In this document: in pieces, positions 1-8,104 of the stretch
Numbering within the stretch: the first letter of the stretch is position 1
Layout: every line of letters begins with the position of its first letter
Origin: Vibrio rhizosphaerae
Lineage (GTDB): Bacteria; Pseudomonadota; Gammaproteobacteria; Enterobacterales; Vibrionaceae
Direction: 5' to 3'
DNA length: 64,000 nucleotides
Assembly (NCBI RefSeq): GCF_024347095.1
Contig: NZ_AP024903.1
Span: forward strand, 3,038,001-3,102,000
Program-made: the position numbers and the translations under genes
The notes under the pieces: model-generated
The model's database searches: none
Told to the model about the DNA's origin: nothing
The model's input: only the letters and a program-made list of their open reading frames with translations

Positions 1-351
1 AATCCTTTTATATTCATCGAAAAGTTGAATGGCAGTTCATTCAGGATACAACGAAATCATGTCACATGACGGCGAATCGCATAACACAATCAAAAATAAC
101 AGGAAATATTGACCATCCTCTGGACAACAATATATACCTGAACCGAAGTATCCAAAAGAACGCCTTTATTCACTTTCTCCGTACAAGCTCGGTTTTGTTC
201 TGCCTGTTCTTTCCTTTTCTCCGATAAGTTTCCCCATTTCATGAAGATATCAGCCGTAATCAAGGGTTTTATCCGATCTACCCTGATCAATAAGGATCAA
301 CGCAAATTTGAGACCTCCCTCCAATAATGTAACGTATCAGCCAACGCACAG
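1..351. other. Region downstream of hypB with no supported gene
   Basis: This stretch follows the hypB stop codon on the minus strand. The only open frame (minus, 90-290, 66 codons) would have to begin at TTG, has no ribosome binding site at a usable distance, and resembles no family I recognise. No strong hairpin with a T-run was found, so the end of the hyp transcript is not defined here. Confidence 0.5.
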
Positions 352-1452
352 TCAGGATACAAGTTGCTTCTGTTGCTGTGTGAGCCAATCAATCCAAGCT
401 GACATGCCCTCACCGGTAGTGGCAGAAATCTTGATCACTTGAATGTTCGGATTGATCTGGCGCGCATTGGCAATACAGGCCTCAATATCAAAATCAACGT
501 AGTCCAGCAGATCGATTTTATTCACCAGCATCAACTGCGATGCAGCAAACATATTAGGATATTTTAACGGTTTATCTTCCCCTTCGGTAACCGACAGAAT
601 CGTGACCTTATGTTGCTCTCCCAGATCAAAGCTCGCCGGACAAACTAAATTGCCGACATTTTCAATAAACAAGATCCCGGATGTTTGCATGTCTAACTGA
701 TGATATGCACGGTGGATCATCTGAGCATCGAGATGACAGCCTTTGCCAGTATTGACTTGAATGGCGGGAACAGCGGTTGCCCGGATCCGGTTGGCGTCCT
801 GACTGGTCTGTTGATCCCCTTCAATCACCGCACATGAATAACTTGACTGCAACTGCTTCAATGTTTCGACCAGTAACGTCGTCTTGCCGGATCCCGGGCT
901 CGACATCAGGTTCAGAACCAGTTGTCCCTGTGCTTGAAAATGGGCCCGGTTTTCATCAGCGATTTGATCATTCTGACTCAAAATATCTTGTTCCAGATGG
1001 ATTAACTGACGCTGAGACACGCCCGTGACATGCGTTTGGGCAGCTCCCTGACCATAGTGAAGATCACCTTGCGCCGTCACCGTCGGTTGGTGAGGCGCGT
1101 CGTGGTTATGCGTTTCATGGTGGTGTGCTTCATGATGATGAGCTTGATGAGAGTGTGGTTCATGATGGTGATGAGGCTCAGCAGAGTGATGCACCGCTGC
1201 TGATAATTGGTCCTGATGAATATGGTAGTGAATATGATGGTGAACATCGCCCTGATGATTGTAATGATGGTGAATGACCATCGGCTGACCGATTGACGGT
1301 TCAGCATGGGGATGAGGATGGTGATGGTCATGATGGTCATGATGGTCATGATGGTCATGATGGTCATGATGGTCATGATGGTCATGATGGTCATGATGGT
1401 CATGATGATGCTCATCCAAATGGCTTTCGCCACAACCGCAAACACTACACAT
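352..1452 (-). CDS. hypB: HypB, nickel-delivering GTPase of [NiFe]-hydrogenase maturation
   Basis: HypB inserts nickel into the large hydrogenase subunit (HyfG here) using GTP hydrolysis, together with HypA. The N-terminus carries the high-affinity nickel motif (Cys2, Cys5, Cys7 in MCSVCGCGE). A very His-rich segment follows, at about residues 11-125, and includes nine HDH tripeptides at about residues 16-42. The SIMIBI G domain begins at about residue 175, with a P-loop SSPGSGKTT and later NKIDLLDY. At 366 aa it is longer than E. coli HypB (about 290 aa); the excess is the His-rich tract, which probably stores nickel. It is the last gene of the hyp operon, and its start overlaps the hypA end by 8 bp. 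Family assignment is secure; nickel storage is inferred. Confidence 0.96.
   Translation of the reverse strand: MCSVCGCGESHLDEHHHDHHDHHDHHDHHDHHDHHDHHDHHDHHHPHPHAEPSIGQPMVIHHHYNHQGDVHHHIHYHIHQDQLSAAVHHSAEPHHHHEPHSHQAHHHEAHHHETHNHDAPHQPTVTAQGDLHYGQGAAQTHVTGVSQRQLIHLEQDILSQNDQIADENRAHFQAQGQLVLNLMSSPGSGKTTLLVETLKQLQSSYSCAVIEGDQQTSQDANRIRATAVPAIQVNTGKGCHLDAQMIHRAYHQLDMQTSGILFIENVGNLVCPASFDLGEQHKVTILSVTEGEDKPLKYPNMFAASQLMLVNKIDLLDYVDFDIEACIANARQINPNIQVIKISATTGEGMSAWIDWLTQQQKQLVS
1326..1406. repeat. 9-bp tandem repeat inside hypB, nine perfect copies
   Basis: The unit ggtcatgat occurs nine times in a row without a mismatch (81 bp). On the coding strand each unit encodes His-Asp-His. Because the unit is a multiple of three, slippage would change the length of the metal-binding tract without breaking the frame. 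Confidence 0.97.
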
Positions 1453-1795
1453 AAGATTCTACCTCTATCGATTTAATTTTTAATTCTTGTCCGGTTGCCA
1501 CGATCAGCTGATACGAATGACACAACGGACAGCCGGTATAATGGCTGTCAATATCAACATGTTGTTGACACGATTCACACCAGGCGGTGGCCGGAATCAT
1601 CTCGACTAAAAATTGCGCCCCTTCCGCGACCGTTTCGCGACTCGCAAACTGTAAGCCTGTTAATAACGCATCCGGTTCAATACAAGACAGCACCCCGATC
1701 CCCAAGGTCACGGCAGTGATCCGGGAAGATTGTCGCTGACGGGCGTGTTCGACAACCAGATCAATGGTTTTCAGACTCAAAGACAATTCGTGCAT
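1445..1795 (-). CDS. hypA: HypA, nickel metallochaperone
   Basis: HypA partners HypB to deliver nickel to the hydrogenase large subunit. The 116-aa length is typical. His2 in the MHELS N-terminus is the conserved nickel ligand. Cys73, Cys76, Cys89 and Cys92 form the two CxxC pairs of the structural zinc site. The gene lies 9 bp after hypE and overlaps hypB by 8 bp, so the two are probably translationally coupled. It could be called hybF-like, but the setting (a single hydrogenase locus with a full hyp set) favours hypA. Confidence 0.95.
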   Translation of the reverse strand: MHELSLSLKTIDLVVEHARQRQSSRITAVTLGIGVLSCIEPDALLTGLQFASRETVAEGAQFLVEMIPATAWCESCQQHVDIDSHYTGCPLCHSYQLIVATGQELKIKSIEVESYV

Positions 1796-1804
1796 GGTTC
1801 GCTC

Positions 1805-2806
1805 CTAACAAATTCGCGGTAACAGCTCACCGGCAGGAAAGTCGAGATAACGCCGACTTCCCCAAGCGCTGTGCAGCACTGGTTTTGCCGGCGATAAGGA
1901 AACGGCTTCACCGATCACGGCTGCATGGGCGTTAAACTGATGCAAAATATCCAGTGTACGCTGTGCCTGCGTGGCAGGGACAGCGATCACAAACGTCCCT
2001 TCATTGGCCAAATCACAGGGTTCAAAGCCACACAATTCACAGATCCCCCGCACAGCATCATCCACCGGAATCTGTGCTTCCTGAATCGCCAGTTGTAATC
2101 CACAACTCTGGCACCATTCATTGAACACCGCAGAGAGACCGCCCCGCGTTGCATCACGCATCGCATGAATGTCGATTGAGTCAGCTAACAACGCCTCAAC
2201 CACCGGCCACAATACGGCACAGTCACTGATGATCGGATGAGCAAGCCGTAATGATTCTCTGGCGGCAAGAATGCAGGCACCATGACAACCAATATCCCGG
2301 GACACCAAAATCACATCACCCGCCATAATCCTATGTGCCGAGACATCAGCTTTTTGGATTGCACCGATGCCGGTGGTGTTGATGAACACCTTATCTGCCG
2401 CACCTCTGGGGACAACTTTGGTATCACCACAAACAATCTGAGCTTCAGCCACCGTAAGCTCTGTCGCCATCGCATCGACAATCGCCTCTAGTTCACAGAT
2501 TGGCGTCCCTTCCTCAATGATAAAACTACAACTCAGATACGTTGGTTTCGCTGCGACCATCGCCAAATCATTACAGGTGCCGGCAACGGCAAGGGTTCCG
2601 ATATTCCCCCCGGCAAAAAAATGCGGCGCGACGGTGAAGCTGTCGGTAGTCATGGCGAGCGGGGACGGCATACTCAGGGTTGCGGCATCTTCTGCCTGAT
2701 TGAGAATCTCGTTGTCGAAACGCTGCCAAAACAAGTGCCGAATCAGCTGGTTCATCTCGACGCCACCACCACCATGACTCAATTGAACGGTCTGCTGTTT
2801 TTTCAT
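1805..2806 (-). CDS. hypE: HypE, carbamoyl dehydratase making the cyanide ligand
   Basis: HypE accepts a carbamoyl group from HypF on its C-terminal Cys and dehydrates it with ATP to a thiocyanate, the source of the CN ligands of the NiFe site. The protein has 333 aa, the usual size for this PurM/AIR-synthase-like family. The N-terminal SHGGGG motif is present, and the chain ends in PRIC, so the required terminal Cys is in place. Its start overlaps the hypD stop by 4 bp, and hypA follows 9 bp later. Confidence 0.97.
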   Translation of the reverse strand: MKKQQTVQLSHGGGGVEMNQLIRHLFWQRFDNEILNQAEDAATLSMPSPLAMTTDSFTVAPHFFAGGNIGTLAVAGTCNDLAMVAAKPTYLSCSFIIEEGTPICELEAIVDAMATELTVAEAQIVCGDTKVVPRGAADKVFINTTGIGAIQKADVSAHRIMAGDVILVSRDIGCHGACILAARESLRLAHPIISDCAVLWPVVEALLADSIDIHAMRDATRGGLSAVFNEWCQSCGLQLAIQEAQIPVDDAVRGICELCGFEPCDLANEGTFVIAVPATQAQRTLDILHQFNAHAAVIGEAVSLSPAKPVLHSAWGSRRYLDFPAGELLPRIC

Positions 2807-3966
2807 TCACGTGACTCCTGTGGTTCAGTATCAACACCAGCATAGCGATAATAAGCATTACAGGCCCCTTCCGAACTCACCATACAACTGCCCATTGGCC
2901 GGCTCGGCTGACAGGCTTTGCCGAACACTTTGCAATCAGGAGGGCTGGCCAGCCCGCGTAAAATATCGCCACAACGGCATGCTTTATGGTCTGCCACCGG
3001 AGTCTGTGGCAACAACGACTCAAATAGCACTTCGGCATCCATGTCGGCATATTGTTCCCGGAGCTTCAGGGCCGATTGCGGAATATTCCCCAATCCACGC
3101 CAGTTGAAGGCAGACCGGACTTCAAAAATATCGGTGATACATGCCTGAGCAACGGCATTGCCGTCAAATGAGACAGCTCGCGTATATTGCGTCTGCAAAT
3201 CAGGCTGGCCATTCAGGGCCAGTTCAACCAACATCAGTACTGACTCCAGCACATCGGCCGGCTCAAAGCCGGCCACCACCACCGGGATTTGATAATGCTG
3301 CACAATCGGCTGATAAATCTTTGCACCGGTAATCACGCTGACATGAGACGGACCAAGAAATGCATTCACCCGCGTCTGTGAATCGGCCATCACGGCTTCC
3401 ATTGCCGGTGGCACCAGTACATGATTGATATGAAAACAGAGGTTGGTGAGATGTAAGCGCTGTGCCTGCTGGACCAGAACCGCCGTCATCGGGGTAGTGG
3501 TTTCAAAGCCAATTGCGAAATAGACCACTTTGTGTTGCGGATTCTGGCGGGCGATTTCAAGCACATCCATCGGGTCATAGATCGGCACGACCGACCCACC
3601 GTTAGCCCGGCATTCGGCCAAAGACAAACGAGAGCCCGGTACCCGAATCATATCTCCCAAAGTGACCAAAATGACGCCTTCGGTCTGCGCCAGTATAATG
3701 GCATGATCAATACGCTCTTTCGGCATGATACAGACCGGGCATCCCGGCCCGTGGACAAAATGTAAATTCTCCGGAAGTAACTGCTGAATTCCGTATTTCA
3801 TAATGGTGTGCGTGTGTCCGCCACACACTTCCATCATGTACAGAGGCTCGGTCAAGTGACACGCTTTCTGGCGAATCTGCTCTGCCAGACCACGAATCAC
3901 GGCCGGCTCCCGGAAGCCCTGATATAAAGTTCGCACCGAATCGGTCACACTCATTTCATTATTCAT
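2803..3966 (-). CDS. hypD: HypD, Fe-S scaffold for Fe(CN)2CO assembly
   Basis: HypD works with HypC as the scaffold on which iron receives CN and CO ligands. The conserved blocks CGGHTHT, GPGCPVCIMP and GFETTTP are all present. The C-terminal Cys-rich region that binds the 4Fe-4S cluster (CRCGDIL, then DCKVFGKACQP) is present too. The frame opens at 3999, but that would overlap hypC. ATG at 3966 lies 4 bp after the hypC stop and has GGGTGA about 4-9 bp upstream, so I choose it (387 aa). ATG at 3954 is also possible. The gene overlaps hypE by 4 bp. Confidence 0.94.
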   Translation of the reverse strand: MNNEMSVTDSVRTLYQGFREPAVIRGLAEQIRQKACHLTEPLYMMEVCGGHTHTIMKYGIQQLLPENLHFVHGPGCPVCIMPKERIDHAIILAQTEGVILVTLGDMIRVPGSRLSLAECRANGGSVVPIYDPMDVLEIARQNPQHKVVYFAIGFETTTPMTAVLVQQAQRLHLTNLCFHINHVLVPPAMEAVMADSQTRVNAFLGPSHVSVITGAKIYQPIVQHYQIPVVVAGFEPADVLESVLMLVELALNGQPDLQTQYTRAVSFDGNAVAQACITDIFEVRSAFNWRGLGNIPQSALKLREQYADMDAEVLFESLLPQTPVADHKACRCGDILRGLASPPDCKVFGKACQPSRPMGSCMVSSEGACNAYYRYAGVDTEPQESRE

Positions 3967-3970
3967 TGCT

Positions 3971-4222
3971 TCACCCAAGCCACATGTCATCAGAACCAAC
4001 CTGACTGATCAGGTCACGATAAGTTTGTAAGCTCTCCTTGGCTTCTTGCTGATCAATCTTACTGATCGCAAACCCCACATGAATCAGTAAGTGGTCACCA
4101 ACCTGAATCGGCTCTGATATCAAGTGAGTGCTAACTTCTCGTGCGACACCTAAAGTATCAACAACGGCGGTCATCTGCTGTTGATCAACGCTGACAACAC
4201 TCGCGGGAATACATAAACACAT
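3971..4222 (-). CDS. hypC: HypC, chaperone of HypD and of the hydrogenase large subunit
   Basis: HypC binds HypD during ligand assembly and then carries the iron to the large-subunit precursor through its N-terminal Cys2. The frame opens with GTG at 4225, but only the ATG at 4222 places Cys directly after Met, which the mechanism requires. The protein has 83 aa, with the family block LLIHVGFAIS in the middle. One oddity: the N-terminus reads MCLCIP, whereas the usual pattern is MC(I/L)G(I/V)P, so there is a second Cys at position 4. It lies 4 bp before hypD and 67 bp after hypF. Confidence 0.93.
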   Translation of the reverse strand: MCLCIPASVVSVDQQQMTAVVDTLGVAREVSTHLISEPIQVGDHLLIHVGFAISKIDQQEAKESLQTYRDLISQVGSDDMWLG

Positions 4223-4289
4223 CACGCATTACTCTTTGCAGTCCGACATCTCAGCGCCAAAGGCTTCACCGTCGGATCATTCTGATTAC

Positions 4290-6569
4290 TCAGCACTGGT
4301 GCATGCCATACCAGAGCTGTCCCATTGCTATCCCGCTATCATTGGTCGGGATCATTGTGCCGCTATAAAGCGGCTGTTTGGTTTGGTCCCAGTTCTGCCA
4401 CAAGACATCCATCAACAATCGGTTTTGAAACACCCCGCCACTGACAATGACCGGCAGCGCCGGATAACGGCGGGCCATCTGTTGAATCGCCCCGGCTAAT
4501 GCTTCAATCAGCCCGATGCAGGCGGCCGAAACAACCGCGTCATTCCGCCAGATTCTTGCAGTAATACACTGTGTAAGCAGCGGTGCCCAATCCAGTATCG
4601 CGGCCTCACCCATCCAGTGCATTTCCCAGGGGGTCTTTGTTTGCCCGGATTTCATTGCTGCCGCTTCAACCTTTAAGCCGCTTTCGCCGTCAAAATCAGG
4701 GCGTTCGAGCAATCCCCCTAGACAGGCCCACGCATCAAACAGTCGCCCGACGGAAGAACACCAGGGAGAATGCCGGCCAGACAGCCACAATTGATGCAGA
4801 TTCGAGAAGTCGCGATCATCCCATTGCTGAAAAGCCGGTAATTCCAGCGACTGGATCTCCTGCAATGAATAACATGCCAGTAGCATTGCCAACAGAATCC
4901 GGGCCGGTTCACGAATGGCCTGCTCACCGCCGATCAGGCGGAAAGGGCGCAAATAGCCACATCGCTGATACCCTTGTGTATCAGCCAGTAATACTTCACC
5001 ACCCCACACGCTGTCATCATCACCCATGCCGGTGCCGTCAAACGCAAACCCTAATACCGGGCCGGTCAGCCGATATTCCGCCATCACCGCCAGAATATGC
5101 GCATGATGATGCTGTACCTGCAATAACTGACCTGACTGCCGTTCAGCAAACCGAGTCGCAACATAACCCGGATGATAGTCACATACCCAATGGGCAGGTT
5201 CACACTGGTATAGATGTTGAAATAATGAGATCGTCTTTTCATGACGTTGCTGGGTATCGGGATCATCCAGATCACCGATATAAGGAGACAGCATCAACTG
5301 TCCGGGACAAGCCATAGCAATCGTGGATTTTTGCTGAGCGCCTACCGCCACAATCGGTGCTCCCTGATAATCATGATGCCCACTGAAGGGGCCATAACCT
5401 CTTGCCATCCGCAACACCCGCATGGCGCTTCCTGCGTAATGCACAATACTATCGTCACATGGGTTGGCAATCGGACGGTTATGGTCCAGCACACCATCCA
5501 GCGCCTCGCCAAACAAATGCAACATATCGTCGCCATCAGTGATCAGTGGCATCCCGGACAGATTACCGCTGGTCATCACAAGAATGGGCTCACTTCGGTA
5601 ACAACGATACTGTTCAAACAGCAGATGATGTAACGGCGTAGAAGGAAGCATGACACCTAAATAAGGACTGTCACACGCGACTTCCGGGACAAGATCAGGA
5701 TGTACACGGCGATGCATCAGCACAATCGGTGCGGCACTGGCGGTCAATGCCTGCCATTCGGCGGGTTCCCCCGTGACATACTGTGTCGCCGTTTCAACCC
5801 CATCAACCATCACCGCAAAGGGTTTACGCTGCCGATGCTTCATGTGTCGCAATTTCATTACACTTGCAGATGACGTTGCATCACACACCAGATGAAAACC
5901 ACCGACGCCTTTGACGGCAATCACCCCACCCCGGCTGAGTATCTCAGCCGCTTGTACAAATACGGTTTCGGGTTGTGTGGTCAGTGTCCCTCGCGCATCA
6001 CGCAGCGTCATCTCCGGGCCACAGTGGTGGCAACTGGTGGGCTGGGCATGATAACGGCGATTACTTGGATCCTGATAGGCCTGCCGACATGACGGGCAGA
6101 AATCAAACCCTTTCATAGTGGTGTTGACCCGGTCATAAGGGAGTTGTTCGATGATGGAATAGCGGGGACCACAATGTGTGCAGTTGATAAACGGATAATG
6201 ATAATAAGGTGAATGCGGCGATTTCATTTCAGCCAAACATTCAGGGCAGACGGACTGATCCGGCGCAATACGAACCGCAACCTTAGCTGCCTGTTGACTC
6301 GGATGAATTAAAAATCCCCGGGAGGGCTGTAACTGCTGTGGCGTGCAGGTGACTTCATCCACTCGGGCAAGATGTGGCGGGCGCTCACTCAATGCCAGAA
6401 CAAACAAATCAAGCGCATCTTTGCGCCCTTGCACATCAATTTTAACCCCTTCAGAACTATTCATCACCCATCCGGACAGATGGTGCTGAGTTGCCAACTG
6501 ATAGACAAAGGGACGGAAACCAACCCCCTGCACAACGCCAGAAACACAAATAAAATATCGTTCATTCAT
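4290..6569 (-). CDS. hypF: HypF, carbamoyltransferase for cyanide ligand synthesis
   Basis: HypF converts carbamoyl phosphate to carbamoyl-adenylate and passes the carbamoyl group to HypE. Domains in order are: acylphosphatase (about residues 5-90, with VQGVGFRPFVYQLA); two zinc-finger modules (CPECLAEM with CTHCGPRYS, then CPSCRQAY with CHHCGP); a YrdC-like domain (about 200-380); and a Kae1-like carbamoyltransferase with the metal-binding HHHAH segment. The length of 759 aa is close to E. coli HypF (750). It begins 71 bp downstream of hupE, within the same run of minus-strand genes. No frame damage is seen. Confidence 0.97.
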   Translation of the reverse strand: MNERYFICVSGVVQGVGFRPFVYQLATQHHLSGWVMNSSEGVKIDVQGRKDALDLFVLALSERPPHLARVDEVTCTPQQLQPSRGFLIHPSQQAAKVAVRIAPDQSVCPECLAEMKSPHSPYYHYPFINCTHCGPRYSIIEQLPYDRVNTTMKGFDFCPSCRQAYQDPSNRRYHAQPTSCHHCGPEMTLRDARGTLTTQPETVFVQAAEILSRGGVIAVKGVGGFHLVCDATSSASVMKLRHMKHRQRKPFAVMVDGVETATQYVTGEPAEWQALTASAAPIVLMHRRVHPDLVPEVACDSPYLGVMLPSTPLHHLLFEQYRCYRSEPILVMTSGNLSGMPLITDGDDMLHLFGEALDGVLDHNRPIANPCDDSIVHYAGSAMRVLRMARGYGPFSGHHDYQGAPIVAVGAQQKSTIAMACPGQLMLSPYIGDLDDPDTQQRHEKTISLFQHLYQCEPAHWVCDYHPGYVATRFAERQSGQLLQVQHHHAHILAVMAEYRLTGPVLGFAFDGTGMGDDDSVWGGEVLLADTQGYQRCGYLRPFRLIGGEQAIREPARILLAMLLACYSLQEIQSLELPAFQQWDDRDFSNLHQLWLSGRHSPWCSSVGRLFDAWACLGGLLERPDFDGESGLKVEAAAMKSGQTKTPWEMHWMGEAAILDWAPLLTQCITARIWRNDAVVSAACIGLIEALAGAIQQMARRYPALPVIVSGGVFQNRLLMDVLWQNWDQTKQPLYSGTMIPTNDSGIAMGQLWYGMHQC

Positions 6570-6640
6570 GGCACAACCAGCCTAGTGGTCTTCAGCAGTT
6601 CAGCCACTGAAGACACATCACCAAATCAATTCAGACAACA

Positions 6641-7219
6641 TTAAGACAGCAGAAACGAACCGCCGAGTATTGCGACAATCGCGCCGAGCATTTTGACCAA
6701 CCGGCCACTGGCGGAAAAACGCAACACAGCACTCCCCAGCGCAATCCCCGTCATATGTAGCAGAAAAGTCGACAGGACGAAGCCGCTGAAATACGCCAAT
6801 GCATGGCTATTGAATGGCATCTCTGCACCATGCGCCATCCCGTGAAATACGGCAAATGCCATGACTAAAACCGTCACCCACTGATGAGAAATTTGCACAC
6901 TCCGCCACAGCAACAGCCCCATCACAACGACACTGAGCGCGATGTACAGTTCAACCCCCGGTACAATCAAACCGGAGACCCCTAAAATTCCACCAACGAT
7001 CATCAATGCGATGAAAGAAAGTGGCATCTGCCAACGACTTCTTCCCCCAAATAAAGCCGCCAGAACACCAACACTGATCATCACACTGAGATGATCGACA
7101 CCAGTCAGCGGATGCAGGATGCCACTTTCAAAACCATGATCACCACCGTGGCCGGGATGCGCCAATGCCAGTGGAGAAAACAAAACCATTAACCCGAGGA
7201 ACAAATTCTTTATTTTCAT
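6641..7219 (-). CDS. hupE: HupE/UreJ family nickel permease
   Basis: This 192-aa membrane protein has a cleavable N-terminal signal peptide ending near ALA, followed by the His-rich HPGHGGDH. Next comes the family signature HPLTGVDHLSVM and about six hydrophobic helices. HupE/UreJ proteins are secondary nickel (or cobalt) transporters. The place between fdhD and hypF, in an operon that needs nickel, supports nickel supply to HypA/HypB. The substrate is inferred from family and context. Confidence 0.88.
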   Translation of the reverse strand: MKIKNLFLGLMVLFSPLALAHPGHGGDHGFESGILHPLTGVDHLSVMISVGVLAALFGGRSRWQMPLSFIALMIVGGILGVSGLIVPGVELYIALSVVVMGLLLWRSVQISHQWVTVLVMAFAVFHGMAHGAEMPFNSHALAYFSGFVLSTFLLHMTGIALGSAVLRFSASGRLVKMLGAIVAILGGSFLLS

Positions 7220-7258
7220 GTTTTATCTCTTTTCTCTCAAAACGAAATACATTCCCAA

Positions 7259-8104
7259 CTATTGATTCAACCCGAGAATCCTTTCTGCGTGTGTATAAAT
7301 ATTGGCTTGTCCGGGGCGGCAATAACCACACAACGTCACATTGAGACGCTCCGCTAAATCCACCGCCATGTCGGTTGCAGCTGAAATGGCACATAAAATC
7401 TCAACACCACCGGCTGCCGCTTTTTGCACCATTTCAAAGCTGGCGCGACTCGTGACCAAGACCACGCCTTTCTGTTTATGATGCTTGCTGACCCAACCGA
7501 TCAATTTGTCGAGCGCAATATGCCGTCCGACATCTTCAAATAACGCTTCAAGCTCGCCATGCGTATTCAGATAGGCGGCTGCGTGACAAGAGCCCGTCAG
7601 TTGATTGAGCTGCTGACGCTGTTTTAGCTGGTGTAAAACCGCATCGAGTTTTTGCAAATGAAAGGAGGTATGGCTTTCCAGTGGTGTTTGTATCCGACAA
7701 ACATGAGTTAACTGATCCGTACCACAGAGACCGCATCCGGTCATCCCGGCCATCGTCCGCCGCTTTTCCTGCAGACGATTGACACAGCGATTCGCAATAT
7801 CAATCGACAGCGTGATCCCATCCGGACTCATCTGGATGTTGATATCATGAATATCCCGGTCATGATCAATGATGCCCTCGGTCAGCGAAAATCCGACGGC
7901 AAACATATCGAGATCTCTGGGGGTACACATCATAACGGTATAAGCCACCCCGTTATATTCCAAAGCAACCGGCACTTCTTGAATCAAGACATCATCCACC
8001 AGATGACACCGACTATTCTGCCGATAACGCACAATTTTTTTATGACTGACAGAATCAATATTCTGTACCGTGAAAGATTCATTCATAGAGCAATCCTGAT
8101 TCAT
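7259..8104 (-). CDS. fdhD: FdhD, sulfur carrier for formate dehydrogenase
   Basis: FdhD transfers sulfur from IscS to the molybdenum cofactor of formate dehydrogenase, a step essential for activity. The mobile-loop motif CGLCG (GMTGCGLCGTD) carries the working cysteines, and VLVTSRASFEMVQKAA is a conserved family block. The start at 8104 overlaps the fhlA stop in an ATGA arrangement; ATG at 8086 (MNESF) is an alternative. The neighbouring fdhF product is its obvious client. Confidence 0.95.
   Translation of the reverse strand: MNQDCSMNESFTVQNIDSVSHKKIVRYRQNSRCHLVDDVLIQEVPVALEYNGVAYTVMMCTPRDLDMFAVGFSLTEGIIDHDRDIHDINIQMSPDGITLSIDIANRCVNRLQEKRRTMAGMTGCGLCGTDQLTHVCRIQTPLESHTSFHLQKLDAVLHQLKQRQQLNQLTGSCHAAAYLNTHGELEALFEDVGRHIALDKLIGWVSKHHKQKGVVLVTSRASFEMVQKAAAGGVEILCAISAATDMAVDLAERLNVTLCGYCRPGQANIYTHAERILGLNQ

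Noticed and set aside
90..290. 66-codon minus-strand frame after hypB
   Set aside because: TTG start, no properly placed ribosome binding site, no family likeness. I could not exclude a remnant, so the region is described but not called.
1319..1410. Short regular repeats as a possible CRISPR array
   Set aside because: The units are 9 bp without spacers and lie in frame inside hypB; there are no cas genes.
1077..1445. Open frame with MTIM repeats on the minus strand
   Set aside because: It is the shifted-frame reading of the hypB His repeat.
4583..5317. 244-codon plus-strand open frame
   Set aside because: It is antisense to the well-conserved hypF and has no recognisable domain.
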